Made by a program: the position numbers and the translations under genes
Shown here: positions 1-8,696 of the stretch, one piece after another
Numbering within the stretch: the stretch's first letter is position 1
Layout of the letters: every line of letters starts with the position of its first letter
Source: Streptomyces sp. HUAS ZL42
Lineage (GTDB): Bacteria; Actinomycetota; Actinomycetes; Streptomycetales; Streptomycetaceae
Length of the DNA: 64,000 nt
Assembly (NCBI RefSeq): GCF_040782645.1
Contig: NZ_CP160403.1
Location: 3,720,001-3,784,000, forward strand
Direction: 5' to 3'
The notes under the pieces: generated by a model
Seen by the model: only the letters and a program-made list of their open reading frames with translations
The model's database searches: none
Told to the model about the DNA's origin: nothing

Positions 1-1431
1 TGCACGGTCACACGGATCCTGAAGGACGGTGAACGGGTCTCCGGAGTGTTCGCCTACGAGCGGGAGTCGGGCCGTTTCTTCGTCCTGGAAGCGCCCGCCG
101 TGGTGATCGCGACCGGCGGCATCGGCAAGTCCTTCAAGGTCACGTCGAACTCGTGGGAGTACACGGGCGACGGCCACGCCCTGGCCCTGCTCGCCGGGGC
201 TCCCCTGCTGAACATGGAGTTCGTGCAGTTCCACCCGACGGGCATGGTCTGGCCGCCGTCGGTGAAGGGCATCCTCGTCACGGAGTCCGTGCGCGGCGAC
301 GGCGGAGTGCTCAGGAACTCCGACGGCAAGCGGTTCATGTTCGACTACATCCCGGACGTCTTCAAGGAGAAGTACGCCGAGTCCGAGGAGGAGGGCGACC
401 GCTGGTACGACGACCCGGACAACAACCGGCGTCCCCCCGAGCTGCTCCCCCGCGACGAGGTCGCGCGCGCCATCAACACCGAGGTGAAAGAGGGCCGCGG
501 CTCCCCGCACGGCGGTGTCTTCCTGGACGTGTCGACGCGGATGCCCGCGGAGGTCATCAAGCGCCGGCTGCCCTCGATGTACCACCAGTTCAAGGAGCTG
601 GCCGACGTCGACATCACGGCGGAGGCCATGGAGGTCGGGCCGACCTGTCACTACGTGATGGGCGGCATCGCGGTCGAGTCCGACACGGCGGCGGCACGCG
701 GGGTGCCGGGCCTGTACGCGGCCGGCGAGGTCGCCGGCGGTATGCACGGCTCGAACCGCCTCGGCGGCAACTCGCTCTCCGACCTGCTGGTCTTCGGGCG
801 GCGGGCCGGCTGGCACGCGGCCGAGTACGCGGCGGGGCTGGGCGACGGCCGCCCACCGGTGGACGACGTCCAGGTCGACACGGCGGCCGCGGAGGCCCTG
901 CGCCCGTTCTCGGCGGAGGGACCGGCGCCGGGGGACGAGGAGGGCCGGCCGCCGGAGAACCCGTACACCCTCCACCAGGAACTCCAGCAGACCATGAACG
1001 ACCTGGTCGGCATCATCCGCCGCGAGGGCGAGATGGCACAGGCTCTGAAGAAGCTGGCCGAGCTGCGGGTGAGGGCCCGGCGGGCCGGGGTGGAGGGCCA
1101 CCGGCAGTTCAACCCGGGCTGGCACCTCGCCCTGGACCTGCGGAACATGCTGCTGGTCAGCGAGTGCGTGGCGCGGGCCGCACTGGAGCGCACGGAGTCG
1201 CGCGGCGGGCACACCCGCGAGGACCATCCGACGATGGAGCGCGACTGGCGCCGCATCAACCTCCTGTGCCGGCTCACCGATCCGACGGGCGGCCTCGCGG
1301 CGACCGACCCGGTGCGCGGCCAGATCGAACTCCTGCGGGAGACCACCGAACCCATCCGTGCCGACCTGCTCGCCCTCTTCGAGAAGGAGGAGCTGGTCAA
1401 GTACCTCGCCGAAGAGGAGCTGTACGAGTGA
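1..1431 (+). CDS. sdhA: Succinate dehydrogenase/fumarate reductase flavoprotein subunit, C-terminal part
   Basis: This is the flavoprotein subunit that oxidises succinate to fumarate and passes electrons to the SdhB Fe-S clusters at the membrane. The frame is open from base 1, so the N-terminal FAD-binding fold and the flavinylated His lie outside the window. What remains contains VQFHPTG, the RDEVARAI active-site segment, and HGSNRLGGNSL followed by SDLLVFG, all typical of the SdhA/FrdA capping and FAD domains, and then the helical C-terminal domain. Its stop overlaps the sdhB start by four bases (GTGA), so the two subunits are translationally coupled. An sdhC membrane-anchor gene would be expected upstream, beyond the window. 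The family is certain; which of the two Sdh sets often found in Streptomyces this is cannot be settled here. Confidence 0.95.
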   Translation, partial: CTVTRILKDGERVSGVFAYERESGRFFVLEAPAVVIATGGIGKSFKVTSNSWEYTGDGHALALLAGAPLLNMEFVQFHPTGMVWPPSVKGILVTESVRGDGGVLRNSDGKRFMFDYIPDVFKEKYAESEEEGDRWYDDPDNNRRPPELLPRDEVARAINTEVKEGRGSPHGGVFLDVSTRMPAEVIKRRLPSMYHQFKELADVDITAEAMEVGPTCHYVMGGIAVESDTAAARGVPGLYAAGEVAGGMHGSNRLGGNSLSDLLVFGRRAGWHAAEYAAGLGDGRPPVDDVQVDTAAAEALRPFSAEGPAPGDEEGRPPENPYTLHQELQQTMNDLVGIIRREGEMAQALKKLAELRVRARRAGVEGHRQFNPGWHLALDLRNMLLVSECVARAALERTESRGGHTREDHPTMERDWRRINLLCRLTDPTGGLAATDPVRGQIELLRETTEPIRADLLALFEKEELVKYLAEEELYE

Positions 1432-2198
1432 GCAGCTACGAGGCCCACTTCAAGGTGTGGCGGGGCGATGCCGGGGGCGGCGGCCTGGAGGACTTCAAGG
1501 TCGAGGTCAACGACGGCGAGGTCGTCCTCGACATCGTCCACCGCCTCCAGGCCACCCAGACGCCCGATCTGGCCGTCCGCTGGAACTGCAAGGCGGGCAA
1601 GTGCGGTTCGTGCTCGGCGGAGATCAACGGGCGGCCGCGGCTGATGTGCATGACGCGGATGTCGGTCTTCGAGCGGGACGAGACGATCACGGTCACTCCG
1701 CTGCGGGCCTTCCCGGTGGTCCGCGACCTGGTGACGGACGTCGGCTTCAACTACCAGAAGGCCAGGGAGGTACCGGCCTTCGTGCCGCCCGACGGTCTCG
1801 GGCCCGGCGAGTACCGCATGATGCAGGAGGACGTGGACCGCTCGCAGGAGTTCCGCAAGTGCATCGAGTGCTTCCTGTGCCAGGACACCTGCCATGTGGT
1901 CCGCGACCACGAGGAGAACAAGACGGCGTTCGCGGGTCCGCGCTTCCTGATGCGGGTCGCGGAACTGGACATGCACCCGCTGGACGCCGCCGCCGAGACC
2001 GGCCTGGACCGCAAACGCACCGCCCAGGACGAACACGGCCTCGGCTACTGCAACATCACCAAGTGCTGCACGGAGGTCTGCCCGGAAGGCATCAAGATCA
2101 CGGACAATGCGCTGATCCCGTTGAAGGAACGGGCGGTCGACCGGAAGTACGACCCGTTGGTGTGGCTGGGGTCGAAGATCAGGAGGCGGTCGTCGTAG
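1428..2198 (+). CDS. sdhB: Succinate dehydrogenase/fumarate reductase iron-sulfur subunit
   Basis: SdhB carries electrons from the flavin of SdhA to quinone through three Fe-S clusters. The 256-residue protein shows all ligand sets: a plant-ferredoxin-like [2Fe-2S] group at C54, C59, C62 and C74, then CIECFLCQDTC (C145, C148, C151, C155) and CNITKCCTEVC (C208, C213, C214, C218) for the [4Fe-4S] and [3Fe-4S] centres. Length is normal for the family. The GTG start at 1428 overlaps the sdhA stop (GTGA), which fixes it against the much longer open frame upstream. The last 20 bases overlap the 3' end of the convergent gene ending at 2179. No membrane-anchor gene follows. Confidence 0.96.
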   Translation: MSSYEAHFKVWRGDAGGGGLEDFKVEVNDGEVVLDIVHRLQATQTPDLAVRWNCKAGKCGSCSAEINGRPRLMCMTRMSVFERDETITVTPLRAFPVVRDLVTDVGFNYQKAREVPAFVPPDGLGPGEYRMMQEDVDRSQEFRKCIECFLCQDTCHVVRDHEENKTAFAGPRFLMRVAELDMHPLDAAAETGLDRKRTAQDEHGLGYCNITKCCTEVCPEGIKITDNALIPLKERAVDRKYDPLVWLGSKIRRRSS

Positions 2199-2508
2199 GG
2201 GCTGGGGTGACACGGCCCGGGCGCTGGGCGAGCAACTGCACGTACAGGCCCACGATCCACACCACCCAGCTCGCGAGTATCACGGCACCGAACACGCTCG
2301 ACGGACCGTGGGACCGGCCGAGGAACAGGCACCCGGACATGCCGACGGTGGCCACCAGCGAGCCGTACCCCCACAGCTTCGGCCGCAGGATCCGGCGCCG
2401 GCCCCACGGCGGCACCCAGCCGACCGTGATCCCCGCGAGTCCCATGGCCACCCCCGCCACCACGGTCAGGACGGCCGCCGCCACCACGATCCAGTGCATG
2501 CCGCTCAT
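2179..2508 (-). CDS. Small membrane protein, unknown function
   Basis: I do not recognise this 109-residue protein. It has three hydrophobic stretches (about residues 5-30, 44-64 and 70-93) separated by short basic loops, then a Pro/Thr-rich tail, so it should sit in the cytoplasmic membrane with little soluble domain. The ATG at 2508 overlaps the TGA of the upstream phosphotransferase-like gene (ATGA), which fixes the start and indicates translational coupling. The two probably act together or share one transcript. The 3' end overlaps sdhB on the opposite strand by 20 bases, so the convergent transcripts must be antisense to each other there. Confidence 0.7.
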   Translation of the reverse strand: MSGMHWIVVAAAVLTVVAGVAMGLAGITVGWVPPWGRRRILRPKLWGYGSLVATVGMSGCLFLGRSHGPSSVFGAVILASWVVWIVGLYVQLLAQRPGRVTPAPTTTAS

Positions 2509-3494
2509 CGTCCCATGAGCTTCAGGGCGCTGACCAGGTTGTACTCCGCGATCGCCCGCATCGGCCCCGGCTCCGGGAAGTCGCCGTCGAGGAGCCGGAG
2601 CGGGCCGGCCACGAGGTTGAGGTGCATGGCCAGGCGGTAGAGGCGCAGGCGGTGTTCGTCGAGGCCGGGGGCGCGCAGGGCGTCGTAGTGCGGGCCGAAG
2701 CGCAGTCGCAGGAACACGTGCTCCCACTCGGCGTCGAAGTACATGAGGCCTTCGATGTCGATCAGGGCCGGTTCGCCGTCCGCGTCGACCAGGACGTGGT
2801 CCGGGCCGAGTTCGCCGTGGATGAGCGTGTGGTGGCTGCGGGGGCGGACCCCGGCCGCCAGGGTGTGGAGCGCTTCCTCCAGGCACGTGCGGGCGGCGGC
2901 GATCCGCGCGTCCCGTACGGCCGTGTCCGCGATGTCGCGCAGGGCGCGGTCGAGGACGAGCTGCTCGCAGGAAGTGCCGTGCGGGACACCTCCGTTGTCG
3001 ACGAGGGCGACCTTGCCGAAGGCGGGCCCCCGGCAGGCGCGCATCGTCTCGAGCGCCTCCGCCAGTCGTTTCAGGGTCGGGGCCGCCGTCCGCGGGTCAC
3101 GGCTCAGGGCCTCCTCCAGGCTGCCGCCGGCGATGTCCTCGACGACGGCGGCGTCGGCCGGGAGGTGGTGGCCGGAGCCGTCCGCGAGGTACAGGCGGGG
3201 CGTGCGGACGCCGAGGGCCGACAGGCGGTCGTACGACGCCGTGAACAGGTCGAGTCCTGAGGCGGGCGAGAACGGGTCCTGGACGCCGGCTTCCGGCTGG
3301 TCCCAGTAGTCCTCGTCCGGGGACCAGACGTACGTGATCGCCGTGGTGCCGTCGTCGAAGGTGAGCCGGTAGGCGCCCTTCTTGCTGCCGCCGCGCAGGC
3401 GGGTGACGGCGGTCAGGATGCGGTCCGGGCCGAGGGCGGCGCGGGCGAGGGGAGCGAGTCCGGTGGCGGTGAGGTGCTCTCGGCTGCGTGTCAC
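2505..3494 (-). CDS. Aminoglycoside-phosphotransferase-like (APH fold) kinase
   Basis: This 329-residue protein has the bilobal APH/choline-kinase layout: an N-lobe beta region with K38/K39 around GSKKGAYRL, then a Brenner-type catalytic loop HGELGPDHV at 226-234 and the metal-binding IDIEG at 245-249. In most APH kinases the loop reads HGDxxxxN; here the catalytic Asp is Glu (E228) and the Asn is His (H233), so phosphotransfer is not assured. The GTG start at 3494 is chosen because GGGGAAG lies upstream on the minus strand; the longer open frame runs into the divergent gene. It is coupled to the downstream small membrane protein. The substrate is unknown, and nothing nearby supports an antibiotic-resistance role. 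Confidence 0.75.
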   Translation of the reverse strand: MTRSREHLTATGLAPLARAALGPDRILTAVTRLRGGSKKGAYRLTFDDGTTAITYVWSPDEDYWDQPEAGVQDPFSPASGLDLFTASYDRLSALGVRTPRLYLADGSGHHLPADAAVVEDIAGGSLEEALSRDPRTAAPTLKRLAEALETMRACRGPAFGKVALVDNGGVPHGTSCEQLVLDRALRDIADTAVRDARIAAARTCLEEALHTLAAGVRPRSHHTLIHGELGPDHVLVDADGEPALIDIEGLMYFDAEWEHVFLRLRFGPHYDALRAPGLDEHRLRLYRLAMHLNLVAGPLRLLDGDFPEPGPMRAIAEYNLVSALKLMGR

Positions 3495-3589
3495 CGGACC
3501 CAGTCTTCCCCGTTCGTCCCGGCCCCACGTGTCCCGGTGCGGGTCACTCCCGGTCGCGCGCCCGCATTCACGGCCATACGCTCCCAAAT

Positions 3590-5203
3590 GTGACGTCATC
3601 CTTGATCCGGGGCCGGCCGCGGCGTGTGGTGTCGCACATATCCCTGCGGGTCGCCCATGTACTGGTGGGCGCTGCGCTCGCGGTCGTGTGGCTGGTGTTG
3701 CCGGGGATGGCGACGAGTCCCGGCGCTCCGGTTGCGATCACGCCCGACCGGTCCGTCGCGAGCGGCGCCGCGCCCGAGGAGGACGAGACGTCCACCGCCG
3801 ATCTCGTACTGCCGCTCGTCGCCGGATTCACGGCCGGGGCGCTCGCCGGATACGCGTACGTGCGGCGCGTACGGCGGGCGCGCGGTCGGACCACTCCCGG
3901 TGGGGGCGCCGCCGCACCGGCGCCCGGCGTGCCGGCCGATCTGCACGACCTCGACGAGCGCTCCCTCACACTGCTCGTCGACGCCGACGACAGCGTGCGC
4001 ACCAGCCGTGAGGAACTCGGCTTCGCACAGGCCCGGTTCGGGGCGGCGGACATGGAGGAGTACGGGCGGGCCGTGCGGGAGGCACAAGCCGAGTTGTCGG
4101 CGGCCTTCCGGATGCGGCAGCGGTACGACGAGGGGGTGCCGGAGGACGTGACGGCCCGGCGGCACGCGCTCACCGGGATCGCCGGGCGGTGCGAGGAGGC
4201 GGGGCGGCGGCTGGACGCCGAGGTCGCAGGGTTCGACGGGCTGCGAGGGCTCGAGGAGGCCGCGGGGATGGAGGGGGCGCTGGAGGTGGCCGAGGTACGG
4301 TTCCGGGAGCTGGCCGGGCGTACCGGGGGCGCGGAGGCGAGCCTTGCCGGCATCGGCGAGCGGTACTCGGTCTCCGCGGGCGCCGACGTCGCGGCGTGCG
4401 TCGAACAGGCCAAGGACCGGCTGGTGTTCGCCACCACCCGCCTCAACCAGGCCCGGCAGGCCGCCGACAGGGGCGAGTACGGGCGGGCGGCCGGTCATCT
4501 GCGCGCGGCGGAGGGCGCCGTCGCCCAGACGGCCGTCTTCGTCGACGGCGTCCAGCGGTTCGCGGCGGAACTGGCGGAGGCCGCGGCGATGATCCCGGCC
4601 GCCCTCACCGGAGCCGAGGCGGGACTGGCGGGCGTGCGGGGGTGGCTGCGGGGGAAGGGGACGCCGCGCGTTCCGGACGTTCCGGTGGGCGAGCTGCGCG
4701 CCCGGATCCTTCATGCCGACAGCGTCCTGGCGTCCGTACGGCAGGAGTTGACCGCGCGGCAGCCGTACGACCCCCTGGACGTCCTGCGCCGGATCGTGCG
4801 GGCGACCTCGCCGCTCGCCGCGGGGCGCGCCGGAGTGCTGGCGGCCGCAGCCCTGCTCACCGCCCGCAGCGCCACCTCCGCCGCGGACGACTTCGTCGCG
4901 ACGCACCGGGGTGCGGTGGGCGGCACCGCCCGCACCCGGCTGGCGGAGGCGCAGCGCCTGCTCGCGACGGGGGATCCGGCAGACCGCCCGCGCGCCGACG
5001 CACTGGCGCGGGAAGCGCGTGAACTCGCCGAACAGGACGTGCGCCTCCACGGGTATCCGTCCCCCGGAACCGGCGCCCACCTGAGCGGAGCCGCCGGAGC
5101 CGTCCTCGGCGGGATCCTCCTGACCACCGCCCCGGAGACAAATCCGCCCGCAGCCTTCGGTGGCCCCACCACCCGCACCCGCCGCGCCCCGGCGTCTCCA
5201 TGA
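3590..5203 (+). CDS. Helical membrane protein resembling the C-terminal half of TPM-domain proteins
   Basis: This is a 537-residue protein with an N-terminal hydrophobic segment (about 19-40), a short acidic linker, a second membrane span (about 72-91) followed by a basic stop-transfer segment, and a long Ala/Glu/Arg-rich helical region with heptad character (about 115-500). The segment beginning DLDERSLTLLVDADDSVRTS resembles, from memory, the cytoplasmic helical half of streptomycete TPM-domain proteins. The TPM domain that normally lies between the two spans is absent and replaced by about 30 residues. The start is uncertain: GTG at 3590 was taken, and GTG at 3626 is also possible; neither has a strong ribosome-binding site. 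It diverges from the kinase gene and runs tail-to-tail into the sensor phosphatase, with 8 bases between them. Confidence 0.7.
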   Translation: MTSSLIRGRPRRVVSHISLRVAHVLVGAALAVVWLVLPGMATSPGAPVAITPDRSVASGAAPEEDETSTADLVLPLVAGFTAGALAGYAYVRRVRRARGRTTPGGGAAAPAPGVPADLHDLDERSLTLLVDADDSVRTSREELGFAQARFGAADMEEYGRAVREAQAELSAAFRMRQRYDEGVPEDVTARRHALTGIAGRCEEAGRRLDAEVAGFDGLRGLEEAAGMEGALEVAEVRFRELAGRTGGAEASLAGIGERYSVSAGADVAACVEQAKDRLVFATTRLNQARQAADRGEYGRAAGHLRAAEGAVAQTAVFVDGVQRFAAELAEAAAMIPAALTGAEAGLAGVRGWLRGKGTPRVPDVPVGELRARILHADSVLASVRQELTARQPYDPLDVLRRIVRATSPLAAGRAGVLAAAALLTARSATSAADDFVATHRGAVGGTARTRLAEAQRLLATGDPADRPRADALAREARELAEQDVRLHGYPSPGTGAHLSGAAGAVLGGILLTTAPETNPPAAFGGPTTRTRRAPASP

Positions 5204-5211
5204 GGCGGCCG

Positions 5212-7872
5212 TCAGAACAGGCTCAGCAACGCCTCCGCCGGATCCGTCAGCCCGTTCTCCCCGTCCGGCAGGGGCAGTTCGAACCACACCGTCTTTCCGC
5301 GTGGGGTGCGGCGGGAGCCCCAGGCCGCGCTCAGGAGTCCGACGAGTTGGAGGCCGCGGCCGCCCTCGTCGGTGTCGCGGGCCCTGCGGCGGCGCGGCTG
5401 GACCAGGCCTGCGTCCCAGACCTCGCACACCAGCGTGCTGTCCAGGAGCAGGCGCAGTCTGATCTCGCCCTCGCCGTAGCGCAGCGCGTTCGTGACGAGT
5501 TCGCTGACCAGCAGTTCCGTCGTGTCGACCAGCGGCTCCAGGTCCCAGCTGAGCAGCTGGCCGCGGGCGTACTCGCGGGCCCGGCCCACGCTGCGCGGCT
5601 CGCGCGGCAGCGTCCAGTCGCCGACGGACTCGGCGGGCAGGCCCTGGACACGGGCCATCAGCAGCGCGATGTCGTCCTCGCCGTGGTGGGAGTCGAGAGT
5701 GTTGAGGACGCTGTCGCAGACGTCCTCCAGGGGGCGGGCCGGATCGGTGAGCGCTCCCACGAACGCCTGGAGGCCCTCGTCGAGCGGGTGGTCGCGCGAT
5801 TCGACCAGTCCATCCGTGTAGAGCGCCAAGAGCGCACCTTCGGGTAGTTCGACCTCCACCTCCTCGAAGGGCTCCCCGCCGACGCCGAGCGGCATGCCCG
5901 GTGGCACGTCGAGCATCAGCGCGGCCTCGCCGGGTTCGACGAGGACCGGGGGCAGATGGCCCGCGTTGGCGAATGTGCAGCGCCGGGTCACCGAGTCGTA
6001 GACCGCGTACACGCAGGTCGCGAGGTACACCTCCGACAGGTCGGCCTCGCGGGGGCGGCGGGCCGCACGGGTCGCCTGCTGGACACCGCCGGGTGTACCG
6101 AGACCGCGGGCGATCTCGTCCAACGCGGAGAGCACCTCCGCCGGTTCGAGGTCCAGCAGGGCCAGGGTGCGGACGGCCGTGCGGAGTTCACCCATCGCGA
6201 CCGCGGCACGCAGGCCGCGGCCCATCACGTCCCCCACCACCAACGCCGTGCGGTGGCCGGGGAGTTCGATGACGTCGAACCAGTCGCCGCCGACCTCGCT
6301 GGGACGGCCGGTGGAGGCGTTGCCGGGCAGGTAGCGGCAGGCGATGTCGAGGCCGGAGGCCACCGGGTCGCCCGGAGGCAGCAGCGACCGTTGCAGTATC
6401 AGCGCGCGCTCGTGCTCGCGGCGGTACAGGCGGGCGTTGTCGATGCAGACCGCGGCACGGGCCGCCAACTCCACCGCCAGGTCCCGGTCCCGGTCGCCGA
6501 ACGGCTCGCTGCCCTTCGTACGGGCGAACTGCGCCAGTCCCACGACGGTGTCGTGGGCGACCATCGGCACGGCCAGCGTGGACTGGACGATGCCGCCCTC
6601 CTCGGCGGGGACGACCTGCGGGCGGGCGGTGCGCAGGGCGTCCGCGCAGGGCGAGTTGAACGGAAAGTGGTGGACGGCGCCGACCGAGACGGGCGGGCCG
6701 GCACCGATGAAGGGCGCGTCGGAGACGGCGCTGGCGAAGGCGACGCGCCGCAGTACCGCGCTGCCGTCGGCCAGGCCGGGCGGGGTCTCGTCGCCGGCCA
6801 GGAGGCCCTGGTAGAGGTCGACCGTGGCGAGGTCGCAGAAGCCGGGGACGACGACGTCGAGGAGTTCGCGGGCGGTGGTCTCCAGGTCGAGGGAGTTGCC
6901 GATGCGGGCGCCGGCCTCGTTGAGGAGGGCGAGATTGCGCCGTGCTGCGGCCGCCTCGCGGGCGGCGGCGCGGCGGGCGGTGTTGTCGATGCCGAGCCAG
7001 GCGATGCCGATGGGGCGCCCGCTGCCGCTGTTCACACGGTAGAGGTTGACGGACCAGTGCCGGCGCTCTTCGGAGCCCGGCAGGAAGCCCGTGACGTGCA
7101 TGTCCGTGATGGAGTTGCCGGTCTCCAGGACGCGGCGCAGGGTCGCGGCGACCCGCTCGGCCTCGGGGCGCGGCAGGTAGTCGTGCACCCCCCGGCCGCG
7201 GTGGTCGTCGGGGGTGCCGCCGAACACGGACGCGAACCGCTGGTTGGCGCGGCGTACTCGCAGGTCGGGGTCGATCAGCAGGAAGCCGAACGGAGATTGG
7301 CCGAATATCGACTGCGAGGCGGCGAGGTCGGTCTCGATGGTGCGCAGCGTGCGCACGTCGACGACGATGCAGACGGCGGCCTTCTCGCCGCCCTCGCTCC
7401 GCGTCGGCATGACGTAGACCTCGGCGAGTCCCTCCTCGCCGCGCTCGCCGTCCACCGTGTCCGGCATCCGGAAGGGGACCACGCCGGTCCACTCCCGTCC
7501 GTCGAGGATCTCGGCCATCTTTCGCTGACCGCGCTCGCGCAGATCGGGGTCGATGAACGCCTCGATGGGGTCCATTCCGACGGCGCGTTCGGCGGGGATG
7601 CCGAAGAGTTGCTCGGCGCGCAGGCTCCACTGGTCGACGAAGCCGTCGGGGCCGATGGAGAACGACGCGACCTTGATGTAGTCGTAGATCGAGCCGGGCG
7701 GACTGCTCTGCCACATCAGGTCACCGGTCGCCTCGGCCTCACCGGCGCCGAACCCGGGCCCGGTGTCGGACGCCGGGCCTCCCGCGGCATCGGCGGAGGA
7801 ACCCGCGGCCTCCTGCCTCGCGCCGCCCGACGGGTCGTCTGACTCCGTGGCCTTCGCTGGTATCTCGCTCAC
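5212..7872 (-). CDS. PAS-PAS-GAF SpoIIE-type phosphatase with C-terminal HATPase domain
   Basis: This 886-residue soluble multidomain regulator presumably controls an anti-sigma-factor antagonist. In order: a disordered Gly/Ala-rich N-terminus; PAS domains at about 60-185 (with DYIKVASFSIGPDGFVDQWS) and about 195-315; a GAF domain at about 330-480; a PP2C-like SpoIIE phosphatase at about 490-720 with metal ligands in GGDWFD (D530, D533), VVGDVMGRG and DDIALL; and an anti-sigma-type HATPase at about 745-870 with the N-box ELLVSELVTNALRY and DEGGRGLQLV. Phosphatase and kinase-like modules in one chain imply two opposing activities on a partner. The GTG start is chosen from GGAGGGG just upstream on the minus strand. 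No sigma or antagonist gene is adjacent. Confidence 0.93.
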   Translation of the reverse strand: MSEIPAKATESDDPSGGARQEAAGSSADAAGGPASDTGPGFGAGEAEATGDLMWQSSPPGSIYDYIKVASFSIGPDGFVDQWSLRAEQLFGIPAERAVGMDPIEAFIDPDLRERGQRKMAEILDGREWTGVVPFRMPDTVDGERGEEGLAEVYVMPTRSEGGEKAAVCIVVDVRTLRTIETDLAASQSIFGQSPFGFLLIDPDLRVRRANQRFASVFGGTPDDHRGRGVHDYLPRPEAERVAATLRRVLETGNSITDMHVTGFLPGSEERRHWSVNLYRVNSGSGRPIGIAWLGIDNTARRAAAREAAAARRNLALLNEAGARIGNSLDLETTARELLDVVVPGFCDLATVDLYQGLLAGDETPPGLADGSAVLRRVAFASAVSDAPFIGAGPPVSVGAVHHFPFNSPCADALRTARPQVVPAEEGGIVQSTLAVPMVAHDTVVGLAQFARTKGSEPFGDRDRDLAVELAARAAVCIDNARLYRREHERALILQRSLLPPGDPVASGLDIACRYLPGNASTGRPSEVGGDWFDVIELPGHRTALVVGDVMGRGLRAAVAMGELRTAVRTLALLDLEPAEVLSALDEIARGLGTPGGVQQATRAARRPREADLSEVYLATCVYAVYDSVTRRCTFANAGHLPPVLVEPGEAALMLDVPPGMPLGVGGEPFEEVEVELPEGALLALYTDGLVESRDHPLDEGLQAFVGALTDPARPLEDVCDSVLNTLDSHHGEDDIALLMARVQGLPAESVGDWTLPREPRSVGRAREYARGQLLSWDLEPLVDTTELLVSELVTNALRYGEGEIRLRLLLDSTLVCEVWDAGLVQPRRRRARDTDEGGRGLQLVGLLSAAWGSRRTPRGKTVWFELPLPDGENGLTDPAEALLSLF

Positions 7873-8136
7873 GCGAACCGTCCCCTCCAGCTCACCGCGT
7901 CCGGCACCGGTCACCGGAGGCGGCTGCCCGCAGTATCCAGCACTACGGTGCCGCCCGACACGGTGTTCACGATCACAGCACGGTCCAGGCGTTTTTTGGA
8001 CCGTCCCGCGACAACACTTCCAGTCTTCTAACCAGGGGACACGGCATCGAATCACGCCTCTGCCCAATCACCGGCGACGTGAACCGGTCAGTCGACAGGA
8101 CAGGGGCGGCCGTACAGCCCGGATCGCCTCGTGAGC

Positions 8137-8544
8137 TCAGTCCGGGACGGCGAGTTCGAACCACACCGTCTTGCCGGTGTCGCCGTGCCGGGTGCCCCAG
8201 CGGCGGGAGGAGGAGGCCACCAGCTGCAGGCCGCGGCCGCTCTCGTCCTCGGGGCGGGCGGCCCGGGCGCGGGGCGGGTCGGGGAGCGGGTCGGAGACCT
8301 CCACGAGCAGGACGTCGGCCAGGCCCGCGGGGCGGACCAGGCGGACGCCGATGGGGCCGGTGGCATGCCGCAGGGAGTTGGTCACCAGCTCGCTGACCAG
8401 CAGGGCCGCAAGATCGCTGAGGTTGTCGAGACCCCAGGCACCGAGGCGGCTGCGGACGGCGGCGCGGGCGGTGCGCACGGCCCCGGGCTCCGCCGGGAAG
8501 GTCCACTCGGCGCAGTCGCCTTCGGTGTCGATCACGCCGATCAC
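8137..8544 (-). CDS. Small anti-sigma-type ATP-binding protein (HATPase_c_2)
   Basis: This is a single HATPase domain of about 135 residues with the N-box LLVSELVTNSLRH, the G1-like DPLPDPP segment, DESGRGLQLV and a terminal GKTVWFEL. It resembles the last domain of the sensor phosphatase just downstream and is a common streptomycete class related to RsbW-type serine kinases. GTG at 8544 gives the compact domain and GTG at 8535 is possible. An in-frame ATG at 8598 would add 18 residues, including a Leu encoded by the rare TTA codon, which would make translation depend on the bldA tRNA. I could not find a convincing ribosome-binding site for any of them, so the start is open. Confidence 0.85.
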   Translation of the reverse strand: MIGVIDTEGDCAEWTFPAEPGAVRTARAAVRSRLGAWGLDNLSDLAALLVSELVTNSLRHATGPIGVRLVRPAGLADVLLVEVSDPLPDPPRARAARPEDESGRGLQLVASSSRRWGTRHGDTGKTVWFELAVPD

Positions 8545-8696
8545 TTCCCAGGCCAGCAGGTCCACCCATGTCCGGTTTCGTGGGGTTAATGGGCACATAC
8601 CCGATATCCAGGTGGCAGTACCGCCGGGGAGGGCACCCTGTGGCACGAACGGCGTACGAGGCGTTGCGGCGCCACCCGGCTCGGTCGGACGAGTGG

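Noticed and set aside
651..2213. Long minus-strand open frame antisense to sdhA/sdhB
   Set aside because: It mirrors the high-GC third positions of well-supported genes and has no recognisable motifs.
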